A stretch of DNA of 51,243 bases from Gallibacter intestinalis (lineage in GTDB: Bacteria; Bacillota; Clostridia; Peptostreptococcales; Anaerovoracaceae), in contig NZ_JADCKA010000012.1 in NCBI RefSeq assembly GCF_014982745.1, forward strand, positions 1 through 51,243, written 5' to 3'. The notes beneath the pieces were generated by a model that did not search any database, was not told the DNA's origin, and saw only the letters and a list, made by a program, of their open reading frames with translations. Shown here piece after piece: positions 17,310 through 24,741 of this stretch (position 1 is the stretch's first letter; each line of letters begins with the position of its first letter). The translations under genes and the position numbers were made by a program.

Positions 17310-18614
17310 TTACAAAATATCTATATATTCTCCAGCTAAGGCTTTATTCATACTCCTTACAGCGCAGAATTTTCCGCACATGGAACATGTATCGTCATGC
17401 TCCGGCTTTCTGTCATCTCTGATTGCCTTTGCAGTTTCCGGATCCATGGCACATGCCCACTGAGCCTCCCAATCCAGCTCTCGTCTAGCATCCGCCATCT
17501 TATCATCTATTTCTCTTGCCCCTCTTACGCCTTTAGCTATATCTGCCGCATGGGCCGCAATCTTTGATGCGATAATGCCCTGTTTTACATCATCCACATT
17601 AGGAAGTGCAAGATGTTCTGCCGGCGTTACATAACAGAGGAATGCAGCTCCTGCCGCTGCTGCAACCGCTCCGCCGATGGCAGATGTTATGTGGTCATAT
17701 CCCGGTGCAATGTCTGTTACGATAGGTCCAAGTACATAGAACGGAGCTCCTCCGCAGATTGTCTGCTGTACCTTCATGTTTGCTTCAATCTGATCGAGAG
17801 GCACATGACCCGGTCCTTCGACCATTACCTGAACATCCTTTGCCCAGGCTCTCTTTGTCAGTTCACCCAGTCTTACCAGTTCTTCAATCTGGCATACATC
17901 CGTTGCATCTGCAAGGCATCCCGGTCTGCAAGCATCCCCTAAAGATATAGTCACATCGTATTCTCTGCAGATTTCAAGAATCTCATCGTAGTATTCGTAG
18001 AAAGGATTTTCCTCACCTGTCATTGACATCCAGGCAAATACCAAAGAACCCCCTCTTGATACGATATTCATTTTTCTTTTGTGCTTTCTTATCTGCTCGA
18101 TGGTCTTTCTTGTTATTCCACAGTGAAGCGTCACAAAGTCAACACCGTCTTCGGCATGAAGTCTTATTACATCGATAAAGTCTTTTGCAGTCAATGTTGC
18201 CAGATCTCTCTGATAGTGAATAACCGAATCGTACACAGGCACTGTTCCTATCATTGCAGGACATTCGCTGGTTAGCTTTCTTCTAAAAGGAATCGTATCT
18301 CCGTGGGAAGAAAGGTCCATAATCGCATGTGCTCCGAGATTTACGGCGCTCATAACCTTTTCCATTTCCACATCGTAATCCTTACAGTCTCTGGAAACAC
18401 CGAGGTTTACATTGATCTTGGTTTTTAGCATTGAGCCTACTCCTTCAGGGTCAAGGCATTTGTGATTTTTGTTGGCGCATATCACCACTTTGCCTGCTGC
18501 CACCAACGGCATAAGCTCTTCTGGTGTCATTCTTTCCTTTTCTGCAACTCTTTTTAGTTCTTCGGTAACGATACCCATTTTCGCTGCCTGCATCTGTGTT
18601 TTATATTCTCTCAT
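17310..18614 (-). CDS. thiC: Phosphomethylpyrimidine synthase ThiC
   Basis: This 434-residue radical-SAM enzyme rearranges aminoimidazole ribotide to hydroxymethylpyrimidine phosphate, the pyrimidine half of thiamine. The C-terminal iron-sulfur motif CSMCGKFC is present near residue 411, with the conserved MVEGPGHVP stretch (near 265) and TLHCGI (near 165). The start has AGGAGG 7 bases upstream. It is single, behind a long leader with a TPP riboswitch and terminator, so high TPP should lower expression. Length is typical of the short clostridial form without the N-terminal extension seen in proteobacteria. Confidence 0.98.
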   Translation of the reverse strand: MREYKTQMQAAKMGIVTEELKRVAEKERMTPEELMPLVAAGKVVICANKNHKCLDPEGVGSMLKTKINVNLGVSRDCKDYDVEMEKVMSAVNLGAHAIMDLSSHGDTIPFRRKLTSECPAMIGTVPVYDSVIHYQRDLATLTAKDFIDVIRLHAEDGVDFVTLHCGITRKTIEQIRKHKRKMNIVSRGGSLVFAWMSMTGEENPFYEYYDEILEICREYDVTISLGDACRPGCLADATDVCQIEELVRLGELTKRAWAKDVQVMVEGPGHVPLDQIEANMKVQQTICGGAPFYVLGPIVTDIAPGYDHITSAIGGAVAAAAGAAFLCYVTPAEHLALPNVDDVKQGIIASKIAAHAADIAKGVRGAREIDDKMADARRELDWEAQWACAMDPETAKAIRDDRKPEHDDTCSMCGKFCAVRSMNKALAGEYIDIL

Positions 18615-18819
18615 TTTAAATCCTCCTATTCGTTGTCCGAGAGATAAAACACCGATACCGCACTATCAGCTTTATCTGTTATGTGTGATTATCGGCGCCT
18701 GCGCAAAATGCGCTGTGTTAAGCATATGTGCATAAGCACTTTTGTTATGCGATATAAAGTGGTGCCCCCGATATACCGCTCCACCATTTTATGCAATCTG
18801 CAAATAGCAAGATTCACAT
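18615..18819 (-). other. Multi-hairpin leader between TPP riboswitch terminator and thiC
   Basis: About 200 bases separate the riboswitch terminator from thiC. Several stems can form on the minus strand: a strong 11-bp stem with one mismatch (18754-18764 with 18782-18792), GCATAA/TTATGC, GCGCA/TGCGC and a long-range CCGATA/TATCGG. No coding region of credible size is visible. It may be a second regulatory or stability element. Confidence 0.4.
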
Positions 18820-18851
18820 AAAAACGGCAGTACCTTTTTCTGATACTGCCG
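18820..18851 (-). terminator. Riboswitch-controlled terminator upstream of thiC
   Basis: An 8-bp stem CGGCAGTA/TACTGCCG (18825-18832 with 18844-18851) is followed on the minus strand by TTTTTA. It lies 28 bases downstream of the TPP aptamer. Confidence 0.85.
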
Positions 18852-18878
18852 CTACGTTTTTACGTGTATACAATTTAC

Positions 18879-18965
18879 TTCGCATTCCTACGTCGGCATT
18901 ATCCGAATCAGGTATATGGGTCGAAGTTCCTTTCGGAGCTTCCTCTCAGCTGTTACGCTCCCCAT
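18879..18965 (-). promoter_or_regulatory. TPP riboswitch (THI element) upstream of thiC
   Basis: The minus strand carries the TPP aptamer words in order: GGGGAGCG, GCTGAGA, CGACCC, ACCTGAT, GGATAATGCC and CGTAGG. This is a full thi-box. With the terminator downstream it should shut off thiC when TPP is plentiful. Confidence 0.96.
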
Positions 18966-18982
18966 GCATATTCATTTAATTC

Positions 18983-19011
18983 ATTAAACTACTTTTCGAG
19001 TGTTTTGTCAA
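18983..19011 (-). promoter_or_regulatory. Promoter of thiC
   Basis: On the minus strand TTGACA (19006-19011) and TTTAAT (18983-18988) are separated by 17 bases, directly upstream of the TPP riboswitch. Confidence 0.78.
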
Positions 19012-19025
19012 TCTTATGGTTGCAT

Positions 19026-19553
19026 TTACAGGTTTCTGCCCATATCATAGGCTTCCTTCATCTTAGGAGATTCAAGCATGCTTCCCTTCTTTGCCATGCC
19101 AGGAGCTTTGATTACTCCCTTGTTTTCCCATTTGAGGAATCCTGTCAGATCTTCAAACATCTTTTCTGCTGCGCCGTATACATTGTCGGAAGTGGAATCC
19201 AGCAGCATTGCCGCGCAGCTGATGTTATATCCCTTGGAAGCTCTTGCATAAAGTCTGTCGATTACAGCTTTAATCTGAGCCGTTACATTAAACCAATATA
19301 TTGGGGAAGCAAGCACTAGACAGTCTGTTTCATCGAGTTTCTTAATTATCTCTGTCATATCGTCCTTCTGTACGCATTCTCCATCATGGGCAAAGCAATA
19401 TTCGCAGGCTTTACAACCGCCAACATTTTTATCAGCCAGTAAAATCTTTTCCACTTCATGGCCTACTTCCTTTGCACCTTTAACAAATTCATCAACCATA
19501 AGTTCTGTATTTCCGCCTTTTCTAGGGCTACCAACCAATACTGTAACCTTCAT
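19026..19553 (-). CDS. Flavodoxin-like NAD(P)H-dependent FMN reductase
   Basis: This 175-residue flavoprotein has the flavodoxin-like fold of iron-sulfur flavoproteins and FMN reductases. The FMN phosphate loop GSPRKGGNTE lies near residue 9, and ASPIYWFNVTAQIKAVIDR near 80 gives the isoalloxazine contact. Two CxxC pairs near residues 45-62 (GGCKACEYC and GECVQ) could bind an iron-sulfur cluster, as in iron-sulfur flavoproteins of anaerobes. The start is the second ATG (19553), 8 bases after GGAGG; the ATG two codons upstream leaves only 2 bases. The electron donor and acceptor are unknown. Confidence 0.87.
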   Translation of the reverse strand: MKVTVLVGSPRKGGNTELMVDEFVKGAKEVGHEVEKILLADKNVGGCKACEYCFAHDGECVQKDDMTEIIKKLDETDCLVLASPIYWFNVTAQIKAVIDRLYARASKGYNISCAAMLLDSTSDNVYGAAEKMFEDLTGFLKWENKGVIKAPGMAKKGSMLESPKMKEAYDMGRNL

Positions 19554-19606
19554 TTCCATTACCTCCTTTTATTTGTTATCCTTATTTTGTATTATATCAC
19601 ATCAAG

Positions 19607-20173
19607 TTATTCTATATTCTTAATAAATTTAGCTGGTACACCACCAACTATAGTATTAGGTTCCACATCCTTTGAAACAACTGCTCCTGCGGCAACAATA
19701 GCTCCATCTCCTATGGTAACACCTGGTAGTATAGTGCAGCTTGCTCCTATCCAAACATTTTTACCGATTTTTACTGGCGATGGAAAGAGCGATTTTCTAT
19801 CTTCAGGTGCCATGGCGTGATTGAGGGTTGCGATAACTGTATTATGACCGATTAAGCTACCATCACCGATATATATGCCACCGTGATCTTGAAAAAAGCA
19901 TCCGGCATTTATAAAAACATTTTTACCAACATGAATGTTTTTCCCAAACTCAGTATAAAATGGCGTAAACATGGCAAAAGTCTCATCTTCAGGATCACCT
20001 GTTATCTGAAAGAAAAGTTTTCTTATCTCTTCAGCCGTATGAGGACTGTCATTTAACTGATGACATAGAGCTGAAGCTTCTTCACTTATATCATGCATAA
20101 ACTGATGCACTTCGGATCCGCCTACAATCTTTTCTCCTGTTTTAACATACTCCTTAAATTCTTTTAAATCCAT
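19607..20173 (-). CDS. Hexapeptide-repeat O-acetyltransferase (maltose/galactoside type)
   Basis: This 188-residue enzyme belongs to the left-handed beta-helix acetyltransferases, which use acetyl-CoA. The hexapeptide repeats run from about residue 75 to the end ([15 protein letters not shown], then [48 protein letters not shown]). The catalytic His is in NHAM. The closest relatives act on maltose or galactosides; the sugar here is unknown. The ATG at 20173 has GGAGG 5 bases upstream; longer in-frame starts have no RBS. It is not clearly tied to its neighbours. Confidence 0.86.
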   Translation of the reverse strand: MDLKEFKEYVKTGEKIVGGSEVHQFMHDISEEASALCHQLNDSPHTAEEIRKLFFQITGDPEDETFAMFTPFYTEFGKNIHVGKNVFINAGCFFQDHGGIYIGDGSLIGHNTVIATLNHAMAPEDRKSLFPSPVKIGKNVWIGASCTILPGVTIGDGAIVAAGAVVSKDVEPNTIVGGVPAKFIKNIE

Positions 20174-20289
20174 TTTATCCTCCATTTCATATATTAAAAT
20201 ATCTTTTTCAAAATACAGCCGGAGCAACTATACTCCGGCTGAAATATCATATTTACTTGTAAACTATAAGCTATTGCGTTTTACCAATC

Positions 20290-21024
20290 CTATTTAGGAC
20301 ATACGGCAATACATCTTACTGGGAATCCCGGTCCATCTTTTACCTTAGGAGCCATTACAAATATTATGCCTCCTGTAGGCGGAACCTCAGACAGATTTAT
20401 CATCAGCTCAACCTGATATCTGTCATGCTTAAGGATTGCTATTTCCGCAAGGAATCCTTCAGATGCTGCAACCACTGCCGGGTCAGTATCACTTGTTTCG
20501 TGACCGATTGCCCTTACATTTCTTTCCTCTACGAGGAAATCCACTGCAGCTACGCTCCATCCCGGATAATGCTTATTGCCATCAGCATCCACATTGTCCA
20601 GTTCGCTGTCTGGCCTCTTTGACCAATCCGATTTGAAAGCCACAAATGCGTTTTCAGGTATCTGTCCGTGCTCTGCTTCCCATTCCTTAATATCATCAAC
20701 AGTTAAAGCATAATCCACATTATCCTTAACCTTGTCGCTCTTATCGATTACGCACAGAGGACATACCATTTCAATAGGCTCAATCTCATTCAGATAACGT
20801 CCACCTTCAATAAAATGAATCGGAGCATCAATATGAGTACCATACTGTGAAACTGTTGTATACTTATTTACATAAAAACCGTCTGCCAATGTAAATATAG
20901 TTTCAACTTCCATAGGTTTAAATCCTGACCAGTGAGCAGTCTCAGGACTCATCTCACGGGTAAGATCCACCCATTTCATTTCCTTCTGCCATTGATTTAC
21001 CTGATCCCAAAGTACATTTTTCAT
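20290..21024 (-). CDS. Cyclase-family metal-dependent hydrolase (kynurenine formamidase-like)
   Basis: This 244-residue enzyme has the metal-binding signature of the cyclase family, HIDAPIHF near residue 77 (H-x-D-x-x-x-H), and a second conserved stretch with HETSDTDP near residue 168. Members include arylformamidases that hydrolyse N-formylkynurenine, and cyclic-amide hydrolases; the substrate cannot be decided from sequence. The ATG at 21024 lies 8 bases after AAAGGAGG. No other tryptophan degradation gene is near, so a formamidase role is unsupported. Confidence 0.82.
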   Translation of the reverse strand: MKNVLWDQVNQWQKEMKWVDLTREMSPETAHWSGFKPMEVETIFTLADGFYVNKYTTVSQYGTHIDAPIHFIEGGRYLNEIEPIEMVCPLCVIDKSDKVKDNVDYALTVDDIKEWEAEHGQIPENAFVAFKSDWSKRPDSELDNVDADGNKHYPGWSVAAVDFLVEERNVRAIGHETSDTDPAVVAASEGFLAEIAILKHDRYQVELMINLSEVPPTGGIIFVMAPKVKDGPGFPVRCIAVCPK

Positions 21025-21076
21025 AACAAGCCCTCCTTTTTCCAAGGCCCGCTATCACCTCAAATCAAGTCGCGTT

Positions 21077-21559
21077 TTACAGGTCATATTTCATATATAT
21101 AAGATGTCCAAGCGGTGCCCCGTTATAGCTATCTATCTCGTAAAACCCTAAATTTTGATAGAGCTTTATGGCACTTTTCAGAAAAGGCAGAGTGTCTAAA
21201 AGCATATGCTTATAGCCTATTTCTCTAGCATCTTCTATAAGCTGTTTTACCAACTTTTCACCCAGCTTATATCCTCTGAATTCAGGCTTTACAAACAGCC
21301 TTTTGACTTCTGCGTTTTCCTCATCTATTTTTCTTAAGGCTATGCATCCTGCAACCTGATCATCAACCAGAGCTGCATACAGTCTGCCTTCTGGCATTCC
21401 GTATTTTACTTCTAGATTTTTTATCTCTTCGTTATAGTTCTGAACGTCGAGATACATTGCCATCTCCCTGTCGTTTTCTCTGAGCATATCCGTATATTCG
21501 GAAAACAGTTCTACTACATCGTCGTGCATATGATATGCCTTTACAAGCTTGATTTCCAA
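21077..21559 (-). CDS. GNAT-family N-acetyltransferase
   Basis: This 160-residue protein has the GNAT fold, with the acetyl-CoA loop in KPEFRGYKLGEKLVKQL (about 91-107) and the usual LLDTLPFLKSAIKLYQNLGF near the end. It should transfer an acetyl group to an unknown amine. The start is a TTG at 21559, with AAGGAGG 8 bases upstream. It lies just downstream of the thiamine operon; the 77-base gap leaves open whether it is cotranscribed. Confidence 0.85.
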   Translation of the reverse strand: MEIKLVKAYHMHDDVVELFSEYTDMLRENDREMAMYLDVQNYNEEIKNLEVKYGMPEGRLYAALVDDQVAGCIALRKIDEENAEVKRLFVKPEFRGYKLGEKLVKQLIEDAREIGYKHMLLDTLPFLKSAIKLYQNLGFYEIDSYNGAPLGHLIYMKYDL

Positions 21560-21636
21560 ATTCGCATCCTCCTTGATATGTTTTCTACATTATATCACGG
21601 GACAAATTTTCAGACAACTTCCGCAGACATTAGACT

Positions 21637-21933
21637 TTATCTGTATTTACCTATTTTATCGTCAATGGTAAGAATCTGTTCTTCCGGATTGTATACTACT
21701 TTAACATAAGCAGATACCTGAGGCGCACCAGCTTTTATTGCCACATGCTGACACTCTTTAACAATATCCATCAGCTGATCATAATCATCACCTTCGATTG
21801 TTGTTTCAAAAGGTCCAACTTCGTACTTAAGGCCTGTGCTTTTTATATAAGCTATAACTTCATCCACCATACGGCAAAGTTCCTTATCGTTTTCTGCCTT
21901 AGGTAATACCTGTAATGCTATACTTGCGCTCAT
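21637..21933 (-). CDS. MTH1187/YkoF-type thiamine-binding protein
   Basis: This 98-residue protein matches the MTH1187 family (ferredoxin-like fold, thiamine-binding): an N-terminal SIALQVLPK strand, KSTGLKYEVGPFETTIEGD (about 30-48) and the PQVSAYVKV strand. Related YkoF proteins bind thiamine or its pyrimidine. It overlaps the HAD gene by 4 bases (ATGA) and lies in the thiM operon, which fits a role in thiamine or HMP handling. The RBS AAAGGAG is 7 bases upstream. Confidence 0.88.
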   Translation of the reverse strand: MSASIALQVLPKAENDKELCRMVDEVIAYIKSTGLKYEVGPFETTIEGDDYDQLMDIVKECQHVAIKAGAPQVSAYVKVVYNPEEQILTIDDKIGKYR

Positions 21934-22592
21934 AATATTTCTCCTTTCAATTTTTTAAAATCGCAAATTGTTCCATCTGCAATTTTCTTTATCTTATCCC
22001 AGCGCTCCCTGGAATTTTCATCGTAAACACCAATAACATAAAATCCTGCGTTTTTAGCAGTCTTTACTGCATAAAATGCGTCTTCGTACACAACAGTTTC
22101 TTTTCGAGAAGCACCAAGCTTTTTTGCTGCCATCTCGTACACTGCCGGACTGTTTTTCCCTGCACCTGCACTGTCACAGGAAACGGCAAATTCAAAATAC
22201 TCATATACACCTAATCGCGAAAGACACTTTACAACCAGTTCCTCTGCTGTGGCAGAGGCAACGCACATGTGCACACCTGCTCTCTTAAGATTATCGAGAT
22301 AATCCTTAACACCTTCTTTGAGTCCCACATCATTTATGTAATGAGCATCCATCATATGATTCATCTCATCTTCAACATCTTGCACAGTGCCCTTTATCCC
22401 AAACTCATCTATAAACATAGCTGCCGATTCTGTCATGGTCATGGGCTTGATTTTCTCATTCAAATCTACAGGCAAATCCTTTATTCCTTTTGAATGTAAA
22501 TACTCTGCTGCAAGGCCTTTCCAATATTTCATGGAATCCACCAGCGTGCCGTCCATATCAAAAATTGCGTATTTAATCTTTTCTATATTCAT
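21930..22592 (-). CDS. HAD-superfamily phosphatase in the thiM operon
   Basis: This 220-residue enzyme has HAD motif I FDMDGTLVDS (about 10-19), motif II VASATAEEL (near 115), motif III Lys near 145 (GAGKNSPAVYEMAAKKLG) and motif IV YEDAFYAVKTA (near 170). The cap region between 20 and 100 is of the phosphoglycolate phosphatase/beta-phosphoglucomutase type. Sandwiched between thiM and a thiamine-binding gene with 4-base overlaps on both sides, it may dephosphorylate thiamine or HMP phosphates. That is inference from position; the fold alone does not give the substrate. Confidence 0.88.
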   Translation of the reverse strand: MNIEKIKYAIFDMDGTLVDSMKYWKGLAAEYLHSKGIKDLPVDLNEKIKPMTMTESAAMFIDEFGIKGTVQDVEDEMNHMMDAHYINDVGLKEGVKDYLDNLKRAGVHMCVASATAEELVVKCLSRLGVYEYFEFAVSCDSAGAGKNSPAVYEMAAKKLGASRKETVVYEDAFYAVKTAKNAGFYVIGVYDENSRERWDKIKKIADGTICDFKKLKGEIL

Positions 22593-23416
22593 CGTATAAT
22601 CTCGTATCTGGCACCTTTATTAAGTCCTTCACCGGTCATATTAAATACTGCATCTATCAAATCCGTACGGAAGGTCGCATTGCCTGTACCTTTAGCAATT
22701 CTGTCCGCCTCCGCCTTTTCACCGGCTATACCCATGGCTGCCATTGCGCTGCACACTGCCGTAATACCATCATCAGGCATAGCTCCGCAAAAGGCACCTA
22801 TCATTGAAGTTACCATGCAGCCGCTGCCTGTTATTCTAGACATGGTTGCGCAGCCATTTTTAAGGATAACTGTTTCCTTTCCATCGGAAATTATATCTGA
22901 CTCTCCGGACAATGCTATTACGCTGCCGGTGCTAATTGCCAGATTTTTTACAAGGTCAGCTGTTTTAAGCAAACTTACGGATGTTACGGCATCCTCTCTA
23001 CTCACATCAACCCCGCTGCCCAGAGTTTCCTGACCTGCAAGATATTTGATTTCCGATGCATTGCCTCTTATTGCAGTAAATTTTACATTTTCTAAAAGCT
23101 GTTTTGCTGAATCTCTGCGAAGCTGCGTGCCTCCAACTGCCACCGGATCTAGCACAACTGGAATTCCCCGTCTGTTAGCCTCTTTTCCGGCCAGTATCAT
23201 CGCTTCTGTATCTTCAATTGCCCCCATATTACAAACAAGGGCCTGAGAAACAGCCACCGATTCCTCCACTTCTCTCTTATCGTGAGCCATGGACGGCGAC
23301 CCTCCGCAGGCCAGTATTATGTTGGCGCAGTCATTGACTGTGACAAAATTAGTAATGCACTGGACCAGCGGTTCTCTTTCTCTGACGCTTTCGAGCGCCT
23401 TTCCCATATCGTTCAT
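22589..23416 (-). CDS. thiM: Hydroxyethylthiazole kinase ThiM
   Basis: This 275-residue kinase phosphorylates hydroxyethylthiazole with ATP, salvaging the thiazole half of thiamine. Conserved parts are PLVQCITNFVTVNDCAN (about 16-32), GGSPSMA (40-46), VLDPVAVGGT (near 90) and the C-terminal GSGCM anion-hole/catalytic motif (about 198-202). ATG at 23416, with AAGGAGG 5 bases upstream. It is the first gene of an operon with the HAD phosphatase and the thiamine-binding protein. No thiE or thiD is in the window. Confidence 0.97.
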   Translation of the reverse strand: MNDMGKALESVREREPLVQCITNFVTVNDCANIILACGGSPSMAHDKREVEESVAVSQALVCNMGAIEDTEAMILAGKEANRRGIPVVLDPVAVGGTQLRRDSAKQLLENVKFTAIRGNASEIKYLAGQETLGSGVDVSREDAVTSVSLLKTADLVKNLAISTGSVIALSGESDIISDGKETVILKNGCATMSRITGSGCMVTSMIGAFCGAMPDDGITAVCSAMAAMGIAGEKAEADRIAKGTGNATFRTDLIDAVFNMTGEGLNKGARYEIIR

Positions 23417-23553
23417 CTTAACCTCCTTATGAGTTTCATGATGTTAGCGGTCGAAGCTTGCTGGCTTCCTCTCACCCCGGAACACGGGTTCCCATCGCTG
23501 CGATACGAGACCTATGGCGCTCCCCACAGGTCCGTCACGAATACAATTCGCGC
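23417..23553 (-). promoter_or_regulatory. Structured leader of thiM with TPP-riboswitch-like words
   Basis: On the minus strand the leader carries GGGGAGCG (23518-23525), TGAGAGGAAGC (23464-23474) and CTTCGACC (23449-23456), all shared in the same order with the thiC riboswitch. The second half (ACCTGAT, GGATAAT, CGTAGG) is missing or changed to ACATCATG. Several hairpins can form, including GGAAGC/GCTTC and GGAAC/GTTCC. It may be a divergent or truncated TPP riboswitch with a long P3 arm, or another RNA. Confidence 0.5.
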
Positions 23554-23559
23554 GACTTT

Positions 23560-23589
23560 ATTATACACCTCTGTGTTATTTTTGAGCAA
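23560..23589 (-). promoter_or_regulatory. Promoter of the thiM operon
   Basis: A perfect -10 TATAAT (23560-23565, minus strand) lies 18 bases from a weaker -35 TTGCTC (23584-23589). Transcription would start near 23553, leaving a leader of about 137 bases. Confidence 0.7.
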
Positions 23590-23635
23590 GTTTATGCTCA
23601 TATGGATTTCTACCGAACTCCACTATTAAACTAAT

Positions 23636-24727
23636 TTATCGAAATCGATACTTTCCCTTTCCGTGTCCGGTCACTGGCTCAATGACTCCATGTTCAACCA
23701 TGTCCTTCAAAAAATCAGAAGCTCTGGATGCTTTAATATCAATTACCTTCATTACATCTGACCGTCCAAAGATTGTCTGCCCCGGAAATGCCTCACGCAG
23801 CTTCAAAATATTGCTTACAGTTTTTGGTTGAAAAAAAACTTCAATGTCCGGTTTTGGTTCGTCAATGTCCGGTTTTGCAGTTTCAATATCCGGTTTTTCT
23901 GTTTCCTTGAAGGTGCCACTGATATGCAATGTCCTATTATGAAGCGGATGATTTTCATTTAACAAAAGGTTTCGCAAAAATATTTCAAGGAACTCTGTAG
24001 TTTCATAAATGCCATTTTTAATGTCATTATAGTTTGCTCTTACCAATGAATTTCGAAAATACCAAGCATTTTCAGCAAAAATATCATTTGTAACATCAAA
24101 TCCTAGTGTACGCAAATATTTAATGAAAAATACTGCTGTCGTTCTAGTATTGCCTTCCCCAAATACATGAATCTGCCACAGCCGAGATATAAAAACAGCT
24201 AAATGATGAATTATCTCTTCCATCGAAAGATTCTTATATGAAAATTTTTTTTCTTCAGCTATGTCATATTCAAGAGTTGCTTTTAATTCTGTAGCACTAC
24301 CATAGATTACAGTAGCACCATTCAACACCCATTCTTTTTTTGTTATATTGTAATCGCGAATGCAACCGGCATTATAATAAATATCCTCAAACAATTTTCT
24401 GTGAATAGAAAGGTACTCATTAGGAGTAAGGCTGAAGGAACTCTCCGAAATAAGAGCTGCAATTCGAGCAGAAACCTTATCTGCTTCCTCAGTACGATTA
24501 GTCGCATCCCGGGTAGGGTTCTCTTCGTAATAATTTTGCAATAGCGCATTTGCTTCTTCAAAGGAAATTTCACCCTCAATGTTTCTTATGGCAGTATGCA
24601 AAAGATATTCTGAAGTCTTAAGTCCGTCAACCGCCTGTAAGCCAATGGCCGTATGCCATGCATACCCCTTATATCTCTTATTCGGTTCCGTTTCCTTCAT
24701 ATATTCCTTAAATGGATCCCTATCCAA
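23636..24727 (-). CDS. Fic-domain protein
   Basis: This 363-residue protein has a Fic core with the catalytic motif HVFGEGNTRTT (about 187-197, His and the GNxR loop present), which transfers AMP or another phosphate-linked group to proteins. A C-terminal winged helix (about 300-363, SDVMKVIDIKASRASDFLKDMV) suggests DNA or protein binding. The linker holds three KPDI repeats. The canonical inhibitory motif (S/T)xxxE(G/N) was not found. The start chosen is TTG 24727, since AGGTGA lies about 5 bases upstream; GTG at 24736 is the alternative. The target is unknown and no cognate antitoxin is next to it. Confidence 0.9.
   Translation of the reverse strand: MDRDPFKEYMKETEPNKRYKGYAWHTAIGLQAVDGLKTSEYLLHTAIRNIEGEISFEEANALLQNYYEENPTRDATNRTEEADKVSARIAALISESSFSLTPNEYLSIHRKLFEDIYYNAGCIRDYNITKKEWVLNGATVIYGSATELKATLEYDIAEEKKFSYKNLSMEEIIHHLAVFISRLWQIHVFGEGNTRTTAVFFIKYLRTLGFDVTNDIFAENAWYFRNSLVRANYNDIKNGIYETTEFLEIFLRNLLLNENHPLHNRTLHISGTFKETEKPDIETAKPDIDEPKPDIEVFFQPKTVSNILKLREAFPGQTIFGRSDVMKVIDIKASRASDFLKDMVEHGVIEPVTGHGKGKYRFR
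23841..23898 (-). repeat. Triplicated 21-base repeat inside the Fic gene
   Basis: Copies start at 23841, 23862 and 23883 (plus strand), each containing TCAAT(G/A)TCCGGTTTT. They encode three KPDI motifs in the linker between the Fic core and the winged helix. This is a likely slippage site. Confidence 0.85.
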
Positions 24728-24741
24728 TTTTATCACCTACC

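Noticed and set aside
20290-21024. Kynurenine pathway formamidase tied to the trpB locus
   Set aside because: It is over 13 kb away and no other kynurenine gene is near; the family is broad.
23841-23898. CRISPR-like array
   Set aside because: The three copies are in-frame 21-base repeats without spacers inside the Fic gene.
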